From: Cryptomeria japonica
Lineage: Eukaryota > Streptophyta > Pinopsida > Cupressales > Cupressaceae
DNA: 64,000 bases
NCBI RefSeq assembly: GCF_030272615.1
Contig: NC_081406.1
Span: 216,138,997-216,202,996 of the forward strand
Direction of reading: 5' to 3'
Part shown: positions 11,038 to 22,057 of the stretch, piece by piece
Position numbering within the stretch: the first letter of the stretch is position 1
Layout: every line of letters starts with the position of its first letter
Program-made: the position numbers and the translations under genes
Notes under the pieces: model-generated
Database searches by the model: none
Told to the model about the DNA's origin: nothing
Seen by the model: the letters and a program-made list of their open reading frames with translations, nothing else

Positions 11038-12831
11038 CTAGGTGCTCCCTCTATCCTCCTCATCCCTACCATGTCTCAAGGATGATGTCCCTCCTATCCC
11101 TGGTCCTTGTTGTGGTGGTCTCATAGGTCCACTCACCCCCATGCTGCTCACTAACCTCTGAGAATGTGGCCTGCTCTCTATCCTTGACCATGACTGATAT
11201 GTCACTGCTCTCTCCTCTGGTGGAACTGCACTCTCATATAGTGTCCTCAACTGGCGTATCTCATTTCCGGTCTCTACCAACATCTGTGCCATCTCACGTG
11301 CACTGGCATCCCTAATCGACCCAATATACTTGGTCACTCTCTGCCCTGCTTGCTGTGCATGGGCTATCGTTGTATCTCGAGCTGCTATCAGTCTGGCTAT
11401 CTCTGCTCTGAACTGATCCTGCTCTGTCCTCAAGATATCATTCTATCACTCTAATGTCGCAATGTGATCATGTTGACTCGCTATGGTGGCCCTACATATC
11501 TCCATCTCCTCTATGCTAGCTGTCTCCAGCTCTATGGGTATATCCTACAATGACTCCTGATCGGCTGGATCTGGCCCATCCTCCTCATCCTCATCATCCT
11601 CCTCATCCTCATCATCTCCCTCATCCTCATCTCTATCCTCATCATCTCCCTCCTCCTCTCTAGCGAGTGGGAAGTCCTCCTGTCTCCTAAGTACCGAAAT
11701 ATCAGGATCTGTCAATCGCTCATACTCCTATGTCATCCCAGCGTCCACCACATCTGATCTCCAATCCCACTATCTCTGTTGTAGCTATGTGAAGTCAGCA
11801 TATGCTATGTGTGGCTGACTCATCCTTCCCCATTGACTCATCTCTTTGTGAGATTGGGCAAAGTGTGCAGTCCCCCTCGGTACATCTTGCCTCTCTCCAA
11901 ACTATCATCTGACTCTCTCTGGTAGGTATATCTCAATCACTCTCTGGCGATTCACTGGTCACCTAATCAGGTATCTCTCTTGTTTGCAATATGGTAGCTC
12001 ATCACTATCATCTGACCACCCAAGGCAATCAAGATATGGCCTCCATGTGAACTCTCTCAATCTGTCTAGCTCATGTCGCCAATACAATATGTATCCGAAA
12101 GGACCCTGTCTCAATGTACCCCCATAGCAGTGCACATATGGTTGATGTGGTACTACTTGTCTTTCTAAAATTGGTCGACATATGGCTATGTGCTCAAATG
12201 CCCATATCTGTAATAGTGTAACTCCACAGCTCAAAGTCTGAACCCTCTAATATGCTATCTGATGTAGCTAAAAACATAGCATAGCAAGTACACATGGTCC
12301 CCATGTGTATACAGTCCCCTCTATCGCCATCCGCTTTAGCACTCTTCCCCATCCAATAGGGAATCCATGTCCTCATCTGACCCCTGCTAATAGGCATGCT
12401 ATAACCATGGCTATCACCACATATCGCTGATCGTACTCTGCTGCCATGGTCTCCCAGCGGATCTCCCTCTCTATGATATCAAGGTCATCTGCATCGTAGT
12501 CAAATTATTTGCACAACGCATCTCTCCCTATCTCTAGGTCATATTCTATCATCTCCCCATGAATCAGAATGCAAAGGATACACCACATGTCTTCTAGTGT
12601 CATCATCGCCTCTCCTGTCGGCAGATGAAATGAGGAAGTCTCTGAATGCCATCGCTCTGCCAATATGGTAAGCAATCCTGTATTTGTCCTAATCTCGGGC
12701 ATGAATGTAATATAATATAATCCAAGTCCTGCTAATGTATCTCTGTCTGTACTTCTGAGTCTATGTCACAACATGAAGCAATCGGGTCTGTTCTCCCGTG
12801 TAATCAATGGATACTGTCGACTCTGCATCAT
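11038..12831 (-). pseudogene. Antisense Plant Mobile Domain (PMD-type) pseudogene
   Basis: A single collinear frame of about 598 codons opposite to gag-pol, from ATG 12831 to TAG 11038. The N-terminal half matches the plant mobile domain of MAIN/MAIL-type proteins and their transposon relatives: ITRENRPD near the start, LLTILAERWHSETSSFHLP at about 12620-12680, GEAMMTLEDMWCILCILIHG next, then GTVYTWGPCVLAMLCF and LLQIWAFEHIAICRP (about 12170-12225). An acidic Asp/Glu run (11580-11660) and a coiled-coil-like, Gln/Arg-rich C-terminus follow. About 14 in-frame TAG, TGA and TAA codons but no frameshift are seen. PMD copies are known in plant Gypsy and Mu-type elements; a role for this one is unknown. 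Confidence 0.8.
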
Positions 12832-13621
12832 AATTGGGGCACATTTTGTCAGTTTTAGGGTTTTCTCCTAAGGGCTACATTTCTTTGTTTCATGCACAAA
12901 TCAGGGTGTTTTTTATCTATTTTGACCTATCCTACCCTTATCCCCCTTTTTGGGATCATCCGCGCACTATTTTCGGTCAAATTGGGGTCCTAAGTGCACA
13001 ACTGCACTTGTGTACCCTATCCTATGCCTGTGTACCCTACACAAGCATAGAACATCCTCACGCAAGTGCAGAATGTGCCCACATAGACATAGATGTCCCT
13101 TTTTCCATTCCTTATGGGCCCCGCAATGTCCCACAATCAAGCAAAATTCATGAAACTGACAATATGGGTTTTTGAGACACATACTGCTACTCCCGCGTCA
13201 TTCGGTCGTCTATAGGTGTGTACATGTTCCCCGAGGTGATCTTCCATTGGAATGTTCACCATCTCTATGCAAGGGTCCTTTTCCAGAGCAACAAATCCTT
13301 CACTTTGGCTAGTGCAAATGAGCTCTTTTCATTCTCTTTGTCTCCTACATAGCTATTTGTCAGTACCTAGATGGACGTACATCCTCTCCATCTTATGTTG
13401 GTCGCAGTCTTTTGCACCTTCTATTGCTTGTCCTTTATGTATCCGATTTTTGATCTTCAATCCGTTCGATCCTATCATTTTCTGTCATTCTTATCGATCA
13501 ATTGGCCTCTTTTCTAGATTTTTCCGGCCAATTCCTTGAGGGGGCATGCATATGTCATTGTTATTGTCTAGGGCATTTTCATTATTGTTCTTTGAAACAA
13601 TGCTTAGAATCGCATTGTCTC
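12832..13621. other. Region between PMD pseudogene and polypurine tract
   Basis: No gene recognised. On the minus strand it would be the 5' flank or promoter of the PMD gene, but I see no clear TATA box. Homology to B resumes at about 13465. A short inverted, repetitive TGTGTACCCTA segment lies at 13010-13045. Confidence 0.5.
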
Positions 13622-13635
13622 AAAGAGGGGCAAAA
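13622..13635 (+). other. Element A polypurine tract
   Basis: AAAGAGGGGCAAAA directly before the TGTAGA start of the LTR; the same tract precedes B's 3' LTR at 36101-36112. It primes plus-strand DNA synthesis. Confidence 0.85.
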
Positions 13636-15249
13636 TGTAGATATCTAAAAATGGTCACTGCTTGCAGAGTCATACTTTAACATTTGTGCATTGCCTTATT
13701 TTAGGGTTTTTGCATCGCATTAACATTTCTTCTATGTTGCGCACTTGATCTTTATCATTTGCGAGCATTGAGTCCTTCTACATTCTTCATTTGTCTTGCT
13801 TTCAAATTTGGTCTTGTCGATAATAATCTTCAGTCATGATTTTGGTCGATCTTATCCTGTCGCATCAATGTGCATGCTCATTTGGCATATTTTGACATCA
13901 TCAATTCGATTTCATTTTGGACATCGTCAATCCTAATCGATGATAGAATTAGGGTTTTGTCCTCTTGTCAATCTTGTCATCTTGCGATCGATTCATCATC
14001 GATCCTTATCCTCTTGTCAATCTCATCATTTTGTGATCGATTCGTCACCGATCCTTGTCCTCTTGTTAATCTTGTCATCTTGCTATCGATTTGCCATCAA
14101 TCCTTGTCCTTGTCAATCTTGTCATTTTGCGATCGATTCATCATCGATCATTGTCCTTTTCAATCGTGTCAATTTGGATCAATTAGTCATTGTTCCTCAT
14201 CAATTGGCGCCTATGAATTTGATCTCTTTATCAATCTTGGTCAATTTGTCAACCAATCTTAATCATTTATCAACATTGGTCCTTTGTCAATCAGAAATCA
14301 TGATCGACCCTACATCAATTATCTTTTGTCAAGACCTAATCATCGTCCTTGTATTTCTAATTCATCTTCTAGGGTTTATCATTTGTTCATTTAATCTTGT
14401 TTGTCATTTTCCCTCTAGGTTAAATAATTTATTTATTTATCCTAAGTCTTCTTGTCACAATTAAATATTTATTTAATTGGCTAATTAATTCCCCCTCTTT
14501 TTGTGAATTAATTAATGAATGAAAAATTATTAATTAATTTACCTAATTTTCATCAATTTCTAATTTCCTAATTCCCAATTCATCATTTCTAAACCTAATT
14601 TTCTATTTCTCCTATTTTTCTAATATTTCTCCTAATTTCATGGGAATGACATTTTCAATTTTCTCATAATTTGTCATAATTTGTCATAATCAATCAATCT
14701 TGCATGTCAATTTGTCATAATTTGTCAATCAATCAATTTTGCATTTCAATCTTGTCAATTTTGTCATAATTTGTCAATCAATCAATTTTGCATGTCAAGT
14801 TTGTCATAATTTGTCATATTTGTCATTCTTGATTTGAAATTTCCTTTCAAATCTCTTCATGCTAATCTTGTCATCTCTCCAATTTGTCTATAAATTGGAT
14901 TAGTTTCTTCAATCAAAGGATCAATTAATCACATTACCGAGCTAATCACATTTTTAGAGAATCAATCACGCTTCTAGTATCCTTACGCTGCCATTTCATC
15001 TTGCTTTCATGCTATGCCTTTGCATTTGTAGGTGAGATCCACAAACAAAGAAATTTGAAGGAGAAAGAAGGACAATGGAGAATTATGGAGGAGATATTCA
15101 CGTTTGTGATGGTTTGCATTTGATTTGAATGTCTTGTTTTCGTATCTCTATTGAATGTTTTTAGGATTTCTTATCATTGCAATCTAGTTTTGTGATTGAG
15201 CTAGTCTAATTTGCTATTTGTTTTGATGAATTCCAAATTCCTATCTATA
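13636..15249 (+). repeat. Element A 3' LTR
   Basis: Starts TGTAGA and ends TCTATA, where intact copies end TCTACA, giving the gypsy terminal inverted repeat TGTAGA/TCTACA with one mutated base. It is homologous along its length to B's LTRs (26599-28341 and 36113-37864) but shorter, partly because it has fewer 47-bp internal repeats. The sequence after it (GTATG) should be the target duplication, but the partner lies outside the window. Confidence 0.9.
13955..14175 (+). repeat. 47-bp minisatellite in A LTR
   Basis: About five degenerate copies of a unit containing TTGTCATTTTGCGATCGATT and TCATCGATC. The same array is longer in both B LTRs. Confidence 0.85.
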
Positions 15250-15312
15250 GTATGTAATGATCTTATTGTAATATATTTTAGGTGGCCAACCAAATTGGTT
15301 TAGGCCTTAGAA

Positions 15313-15340
15313 TTGGTATAAATTGATGTAAGATCTCATT
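15313..15340 (+). promoter_or_regulatory. LTR V TATA box
   Basis: TTGGTATAAAT followed by TGTAAGATCTCATT. The same arrangement occurs in Z (18221), X (20305) and, reversed, in Y's LTRs, as expected of the LTR core promoter. Confidence 0.65.
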
Positions 15341-15659
15341 GTAAATAAGATATCATGGTCATGGAATGTAATATGATATGCAAAGGAGATTTGGTCAATC
15401 ATAGGTGATCAAATTGGGATTAAGGAAGAGGTCAAAGGCCTCTGGTATTGAGCTTAACCGAGACTATAATCAGGCATGGTAGATGCTATCTTTGGCACTT
15501 CATTATTTTGGATTGTTATCCATTCATCTTGAGATGGTTATAACCTCTCTATAGTCAGTGAGACTCTTTTCTGATGTGCAGTGCACTCTAGGCAGTGTGC
15601 CTTCCTGCATGTGCAGGCCCCTCATTGTATCACATACATTTTGTAGAAGTATCATTTGA

Positions 15660-15720
15660 CTGTGGGTAGGCTTCCCACCGTGGTTTTTCCCTTTCCAGGT
15701 TTTCCACGTACAAATCATGG
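15660..15720 (+). promoter_or_regulatory. Conserved copia LTR leader-end motif (V)
   Basis: TGTGGGTAGGCTTCCCACC then GTGGTTTTTCCC and TTTCCACGTACAAATC. Also at 20649-20705 (X), 41161-41222 (Z) and reversed at 40251-40312 and about 18780-18835 (Y). Such TTTTTCCC and TTCCACGTA words are a common part of the R/U5 region of plant Copia LTRs. Confidence 0.65.
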
Positions 15721-15919
15721 TGTTATGTGGTATGGCTACATTGTGTTGATTATCTTTTTTATTGTTAAGTTGTATTGCTTACTGGTATTTGTTTCTGCTA
15801 TTCCAGTACTTAATGTTTATGTGATCCGGTTAAAGGTTATAAAGTGGTTTAATTGATAAAATCTGTTAACAACTGATTCACCCCCCCCTCTCTCACTTGT
15901 TCACCAGTTTTCCTTACAT

Positions 15920-17598
15920 ATGTATCATATATGTTGTGTTGGTCTTTGATGTAGGTTTGTCAGTACCAGACATCGAGTCCAACTGGCTTCACAGGTCTGA
16001 GCATGTCTTTATCCTAATGGCAAGTTGTTGGAGATGACATAGTTTCCCTCACACACTCTAGGTCTAAGATTTGCACCTTGTCAATTGTGCCACAATGAAA
16101 GTTGAGGTTAGAGTCTTGTGTTATGTTTGTCCCTTTGGCGTAAGATGATTGGATTCTATGCTTATTATTTGGGTAATGTGATTACTCTTTAATAATTTGA
16201 TTATTTTTGGATGATGATTTCATCGTGAGATTTTATTTAACCAATTTGCATTAATTTAATTGGTTAATTGGTTTATTAATTGATTTAATTACTGTGTATT
16301 TTTAGTCGTTTATTTATTGATTTACTTATTTAAATTGATTGGATTATTTTAATGGTTTATTAATTTATTTAATTATTATTTAATGATTTACTCACTAATT
16401 GAATTATTATTTATTTATGTTGATTTATTGTTGAACAATCTATTTATTATTTATTTATTTATTATCATTGAGCTTTATTTAATTGATAATTGTTATTCAT
16501 TTTTATTTATTAACTTTATTAAATTATTTATTGTTATTTGTGATTTGATTCTATATTTGCAATTGAGGGTCCTATTTTTAAGGCCTTATTCATTTGACTT
16601 ATTTAATTGATTTTATTGAGTAATGAATCATTATTTAATGTGATTTTATAAAGTTTATATTGTCAATAATTGCAATTGAATATATTTAACTACCCTCGCA
16701 TATGATTGGTTGGATTTTAATCGGTAGGTAAATTATGTTGAGGAAATAATATATGCCTCAAAACTATACAAGTTAGGTAAACTATATAGTTTTTGGAATA
16801 TTTTGATTGGTTGGCTTGCAATATAGTTTTGAGTATAACTTTTGTATTTATCTGGCTTCCTGTGCATTCACGGGGGTTGGAAAATTTTTGGGAGCTTGAA
16901 GATTTGAATTTAGGAGACTTTGCATTTGGTTTTGGATTGGATTGCTAAAGGTTCTTTGCTAGATTTTTTATTGCGCTCTCAGGTTTCAACTTGTTTCTTT
17001 TTCCAGGTTGGTTCCATTGTCTGACACTATGCATTTTGATTCTGGAAAGATTGCTTGGGGGATAAGGATTTGAATTTTTGCAGAAGTTTAATTGCTCTTT
17101 GATGGTATAGTGTTTGGGGGGAATTGCATTTAAAATGCTCCTATTTTTTAGAAATTATATTGTTAGAAGCCCATTTGTGTATTTTGTGTGCTGATTAATC
17201 TTTTGACTCTTGTGAATGTTCGACCTTGATATGAGAAATGCATTTGTTTACTCCCTTGTGATGATTGTAAAATCTCTCTTTGGTTGAGCTTGTATAGGAG
17301 TCTTGCTTCCCATTCTCTGTGATTCTATGTGATTGCACTGTTGAATATGTAGACACTTCCAGTCACTTACATAGGTTGCAATTGATCCTTGTAAATATTT
17401 CTTGAGCCTCTTTCCATTGTTTACAACTTTGTTTTCTCTCTGGCTTGTGGTTTTAGCTCTTTGTGGCTCAGATTGGCACTGTAGGAGAAAAGTCTTCTTA
17501 TGCAGTTTTTACCAATGAGTATAAAATAGGTCTTTTTGGTTGTCCTTGATGTAAATTGGATATCACAAACCCTCTGTGTGTAGTATGTGGGTCATTTT
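15920..17598. other. Intervening DNA without recognised gene
   Basis: Flank between LTR V and element Z. Positions 16190-16680 are very AT-rich low complexity (TTTATTTAATTG-type words). The remainder is unique-looking, with no coding frame and no similarity I can see to the other repeats. Confidence 0.6.
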
Positions 17599-18220
17599 TG
17601 TTAGCAATTGGATGAATTGATTATGTGTTGCATTGATGTTTTGTCAGTGATGGCAACACTAACTGTTTTGATTGTTTACCGAATTCCATTAGGTTCTGAT
17701 AGTGGTTGGTTTATGATATTGATCTAGTATGCTCTGGTATTCCTTTGTTTGTGGATTTGGTTTGGTTCTATCATTCATGCTATTCATATGGGTATCACGA
17801 TCAGTTGGTTTAGGATTTGATGACTTAGGAGCTATCATTTGTTCTAGTAAGCCTTTTCGTCACTGATAAGGGTTCTACCAGCAGAGCTTTGTTGAAGATC
17901 ATTTGATGCATGTGATAAGTAGTGTTGGTGCAGCTTCTAGATGGATTTTGAGATGCTCTTGGTTATCTTGTTCATGTTCCTATTGATTGGTGATGTTTGA
18001 TTTGGGTCTGAACCTAATGCTATCTTATTCAGCTAGGTTATGGACCAGTTTATGTAACATGTTGGTGGATAATCCTAATGCGTTACTGGTTGGGTTTATT
18101 GATTGGATTATGTTGTTTTGGTCTCAGGCCAATTTGGTTGATCATTAGATTGTGGGTTTAAGTTATGAGTTTATTGTATTATCTTTTAGTTGGCCTACCT
18201 AATTGTTTAGGTAATGGGTT

Positions 18221-18240
18221 GGTATAAATATGATGTAAGA
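18221..18240 (+). promoter_or_regulatory. Z 5' LTR TATA box
   Basis: GGTATAAATATGATGTAAGA, duplicated in Z's 3' LTR at 46303 and parallel to V and X. Confidence 0.65.
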
Positions 18241-18569
18241 TCTCTTTGTAGATAATGGGATTATGAGATCGTGGGATTATGGGATCATGGGATTATTGTT
18301 ATGGGATTATCTATGTGTGAATAAAGTTGTATTCATATGCAGAGGTTTTTGGTCAATCATAGGTGATTGAATTGGGTTGGTAAAAGAAGTTTAAGACCTC
18401 AGGTACTGAGCTTAACCGGAACTGTACTCAGGCATATAAGATGTTATTCTTATAGTTCATTCTTCTTCTAGATTGTAGTTTGGATTTATTTTGTAGTCAG
18501 TGAGGCTCCTTTTGTGATGAGCAGTGCACTCTAGGCTGTTGAGCTTTCTACATGTGCAAGCCCCTCTTA

Positions 18570-18574
18570 TTGTT
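18570..18574 (+). repeat. Target-site duplication of element Y, left
   Basis: TTGTT directly before Y's terminal TGTTAG; its exact partner is 41128-41132. Confidence 0.9.
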
Positions 18575-19659
18575 TGTTAGGACTTAGAGGCAACTAAGAG
18601 GGGGGGTGAATCAGTTGTCTATTAATTTCATCCAAAATATAACTTAATCAAACTTGATACTTAATAATGCTAAACCAAACATAATGCTGGTAGACAGATT
18701 AGTAGTTAATATTAATACCGGTGAAACTCAATGCATAGAACAGAAAGAGAAACAATATCCACAAGACATAACACATAGATTTGTATGTGGAAACCCTATA
18801 AGAGGAAAAACCATAGTGGGAAACCTTACCCACAATCAAATGATACTACTGCAGATAGTATCTATATACAAATGGGGTCTGCACATGCAGAAAGGCCAAC
18901 CTCCTAGAGCTCACTGCTCAATCACAAAGTAAGAGTCACACTAACTACAATTGGATGGTTAAATCCAATGATAATGTACTGCTAAAAGTAGCATCTTCAA
19001 TATTGGATTCAGTACTGGTTAAGCTCTCATAATCACCTTCAAACCTTCCTTGAACCTTCTCTATGGTCTGCTCGTATGATCTTCAATATTCACACATACC
19101 ATGTTACAATACCATAACCATATATCTTCTCTCTATCTATTACATTATCTCACAAATGAGATCTTACATATATACAAAAACCTAAGACCAAATGTGTAGG
19201 TCGGCTCACTAAGAATATTACAATTAAATCAATTACAAATAAGTCAAGATGTGATGCATCATGTCGGCTCAATACATTTACAATAATATCCAATTAATTG
19301 AATCATCTCCATAATGTGTCATGCTAATCTGGAATAGATGATGAATGCCAGTCATAACCTAGACCAATCTACCGATAACAACAAATATGTCAACCCGATT
19401 AGACTAATAACCAAAATACCAAAACCAAGTGTCCAAACCATGTCTTTGACATAACCAAGTGATCTCTAGATATTAACAAATCATCTTCAGTGTCCATGAA
19501 CAATGTAACCTATCGGTGAGTGATATACAGGTGACTGTGCATAAGTCACTAAACTTGCTGGTGAACATAATGTGTCGGTTCAACATAACCAAAGATCTTG
19601 AGAAGGATAAGTGTTGACATCAATGAAAAAACCAATGCAACACATCCATAATACCAACA
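18575..19659 (-). repeat. Y 3' LTR
   Basis: On the + strand it runs TGTTAGGACTTAGAGGC to ATAATACCAACA; in element orientation TGTTGG...CCTAACA. Matches 40037-41127 throughout. The AATCTCCCCCTTTGGC after it is the reverse complement of the polypurine tract. Confidence 0.9.
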
Positions 19660-19811
19660 ATCTCCCCCTTTGGCATTGATGGCAACACAAGATTGAAAAA
19701 CATCTAAGTACCAAAACAGAATGCCAAAAACCAACAATCAACAATCTCCAGAATAGATCAATACCATAAATCATAATACAAATGCAGAGAGTATATATCA
19801 CTCCCCCAATG
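19660..19811 (-). other. Y 3' end fragment with polypurine tract
   Basis: In Y orientation, an internal 3' untranslated sequence ending GCCAAAGGGGGAGAT next to the LTR. It is cut from the rest of Y's internal region (24346 onwards) by element X. Confidence 0.75.
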
Positions 19812-20910
19812 TGTTGGTATTATGGATGTGTTACATTGGTTCTATCATTTATGTCAACACTTATCAACACTTATCCTTTTGGAGATCTTTGGTTATGTTG
19901 AACTAGCACATTTTGTTCATTGGCAAGTTAAGTGACTTATGCACAATCACCAGTATATCACTCACCAATAGGTTATATTGTTCACCGACACCGAGGATGA
20001 CTTGTTATCATCTGTAGATCACTTGGTTATGTCAAAGATATGGTTTGGACACTTGGTTTTGGTATTTTGGTTATTGGTCTAATTGGGTTGACATATTTGT
20101 TGTTACCGGTAAATTGGTCTAGGTTATGGACCGACATGCATTATCTATTCCAAATCAGCACGACACGGTATGGAGATGATTTAATTAATTGGATATTGTT
20201 GTAATTGTATTGAGCCGACATGATGCATCACATCTTGACTTATTTGTAATTGGTTTAATTGTAATATTCTTGGTAAGCCGACCTACACATTTGGTCTTAG
20301 GTTTTGGTATACATGTAAGATCTCATTTAGGAGATGATGTAAGTAAGTAAATATAGAATAGAGAGATAGTATATGGTTATATGGTATGTGTGAATATTGA
20401 ATATTATATGAGAAGACTATAGAGAAGGTTCAAGGAAGGTTTGAAAGTGATTATTAGAGCTTAACCAATATTGAATCTAGCATTGGAGATGTTACTTTGA
20501 GCAATACATTATCATTGGATTTAATCATCCAATTGTAGTCAGTGTGACTCCTATTTTGTGATTGAGTAGTGAGCTCTAGGCAGTTGGTCGTTTTGCATGT
20601 ATAGATCCCATTTGTATACGCATACTATCTATAGTAGTATCATCTAATTGTGGGTAAGGTTTCCCATCATGATTTTTCCCCTTACAGGGTTTCCATGTAT
20701 GAATCTATATGTTATGTGTTGTGTATGTTGTTTCTCTTTCTATTTCATGCATTAAGTTTCACCGGTATTGATATTAATTGTTAATCTGTCTATCGATATT
20801 AAGTTTGGTTTACCGGTATTATGTATCAAGTTTTGATTAGGTTATATTTGGGTTGAAATTAATTGACAATTGATTCTTTCCCCACTCTTAGTTGCCTCTA
20901 GGTCCTAACA
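19812..20910 (+). repeat. X 5' LTR
   Basis: TGTTGGTATTATGGATG to GGTCCTAACA, 1099 bp. Homologous, inverted, to Y's 3' LTR only 152 bp away. TATA-like TTGGTATACAT at 20305-20314; conserved leader-end motif at 20649-20705. Confidence 0.9.
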
Positions 20911-20924
20911 ATTGGTATCAGAGA
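20911..20924 (+). other. X primer-binding site
   Basis: ATTGGTATCAGAG immediately after the LTR, complementary to the 3' end of initiator-Met tRNA, the usual primer for plant Copia elements. Confidence 0.85.
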
Positions 20925-20967
20925 TAAGTCCTCTTTTTGCAGAAGTTTAACAACTTGAGGAGATTCT

Positions 20968-22057
20968 ATGGCAACTAACTTTTTCAGGAAGGATAGTCTG
21001 AAACTTGATGGAACTAACTATAGTATATGGAAGATCAGAATGGAGACACATCTAAATTGGATTGCAAAATACATATGGGATGTTACAAAGATTGGCTATG
21101 TTGGTCCTACACTAAATCAACCTAATCCACCAACATTGGGTAAGGATCAAGAGAATGATAGCAAAGCAAGAGTAGCACTCTTGAGTGCCTTGTTAGATCA
21201 GCAAATCATGGGTTTATCAGACCAATCTACTACTAAAGCTATTTTGGATAAATTGGAGGCATTGAATGAAGGAGATAGCACTATCAAAATTGCAAAACTA
21301 GAATGCTTCCAGGTCAGGTATGAAAATTTGAAAAATGAAAGAAGATGAAAGATTTTTTTCTTTTATGGAAAGGGTTAATGAATTTGTTTTGGTAATAAAA
21401 TATAGTGGAGGTTCCTTAAGTGAAGATGGAATTGTTTCTAAAGTCTTGAAAGAATTGCCACCAACATACAAAATGAAAGTAACTACTATTAATGAGCTAA
21501 GAACAATGCCTAATACATCAGTATCTAGAGATACCTTGGTTGGAAAAGTCTCAACATTTGAGCTTGAGGAATTTGGTCATGTTGCTACAATTAAGATAGA
21601 TTTGGCCTTCAAAGAATCATAATCTACATCATCATTGTCATCATTTGATAAATCTGATTGGAAAGCACTTTATGCAAGAGAAATTGAAGATATCAGGAGG
21701 GAAAATGAAGAACTAGAAGAACTTGAAGCACTATTTGCAAGGAAAATGCCTAAAGGTCCTATTGGAAGTAAGTATGAAGGTAAAGCACTATTTAAATGCT
21801 TTAACTGTAATAAAGTTGGTCATATGGCATCTAGATGTTCTGATAGAAATGTAAGATTAAGAGAAGAAGCTAAAAGAACATATAAGCCTAACCCTGAATA
21901 TCAGAGATACATATTTAAGAAGAATAGAGACAAATCATGTTGCTATGTTGATGAAGGAGTTACTGATGATTCTAATGAAGAATTGATAAACAATGGATGG
22001 GATTTTGTTGCAATAAAAGAAGATCAACTGGCACCCACTGTTCCATCGATAGAGTAG
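20968..22057 (+). pseudogene. gag: X gag with CCHC zinc knuckle
   Basis: Starts MATNFFRKDSLKLDGTNYS 57 bp after the LTR. The copia gag (UBN2-type) body contains TNYSIWKIRMETHL and ERVNEFVLVIKYSGG. The zinc knuckle CFNCNKVGHMASRC lies at about 21796-21837. One indel at about 21336 shifts the frame, and a stop at about 21620 interrupts it. After the indel the frame continues into protease, integrase and RT. Confidence 0.88.

Larger units (their letters stand above)
1..15249 (+). mobile_element. Gypsy element A (Tat-type), 5' end outside window
   Basis: This is a degenerate Ty3/Gypsy LTR retrotransposon with gag, protease, RT, RNase H, second RNase H and integrase in that order, then a long 3' region and a 3' LTR. 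The 5' LTR is not in the window. By comparison with element B, position 1 lies about 1.4 kb inside the internal region, so roughly 3 kb is missing. The archaeal-type second RNase H after the first is the known hallmark of the Tat lineage. Gag-pol occupies one reading frame from 808 to about 6760 and, after one small indel, another to 9041. An antisense pseudogene sits between integrase and 3' LTR. The element inserted into a copia LTR, whose remainder continues at 15250. Confidence 0.93.
15250..15919 (+). repeat. Copia LTR V, 3' portion, interrupted by element A
   Basis: Closely matches the last two thirds of Z's LTR: TATA region, GCACTCTAGGCAGT, CCCCTCATTGTATCACATAC, the GGTAGGCTTCCCACC motif, and a terminal ACCAGTTTTCCTTACA. 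No primer-binding site follows its end, so it is a 3' or solo LTR. It begins exactly where A ends, meaning A inserted into it; the first third should lie beyond A's missing 5' end. Confidence 0.8.
17599..18574 (+). repeat. Z 5' LTR, first part
   Basis: Starts TGTTAGCAATTGG, parallel to the 3' LTR start at 45693. TATA box TATAAATA at 18223-18230. Interrupted after TTATTGTT by element Y. Confidence 0.88.

Noticed and set aside
12834-13175. Plus-strand 113-codon frame upstream of the PMD pseudogene
   Set aside because: No similarity to anything I recognise, and overlapping frames on both strands are equally open.
13870-14464. Open frames with repeated FCDRFVID / CHFAIDSSS peptides (also 26954-27458 and 36419-36975)
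   Set aside because: They are translations of the 47-bp LTR minisatellite in several frames; no start context and they lie inside LTRs.
16383-16610. Leu/Ile-rich membrane-like frame
   Set aside because: Arises from the TTTATTTAATTG low-complexity tract.
20911-20924. tRNA gene
   Set aside because: The GGTATCAGAG words are primer-binding sites next to LTRs; no cloverleaf was recognised there or elsewhere.
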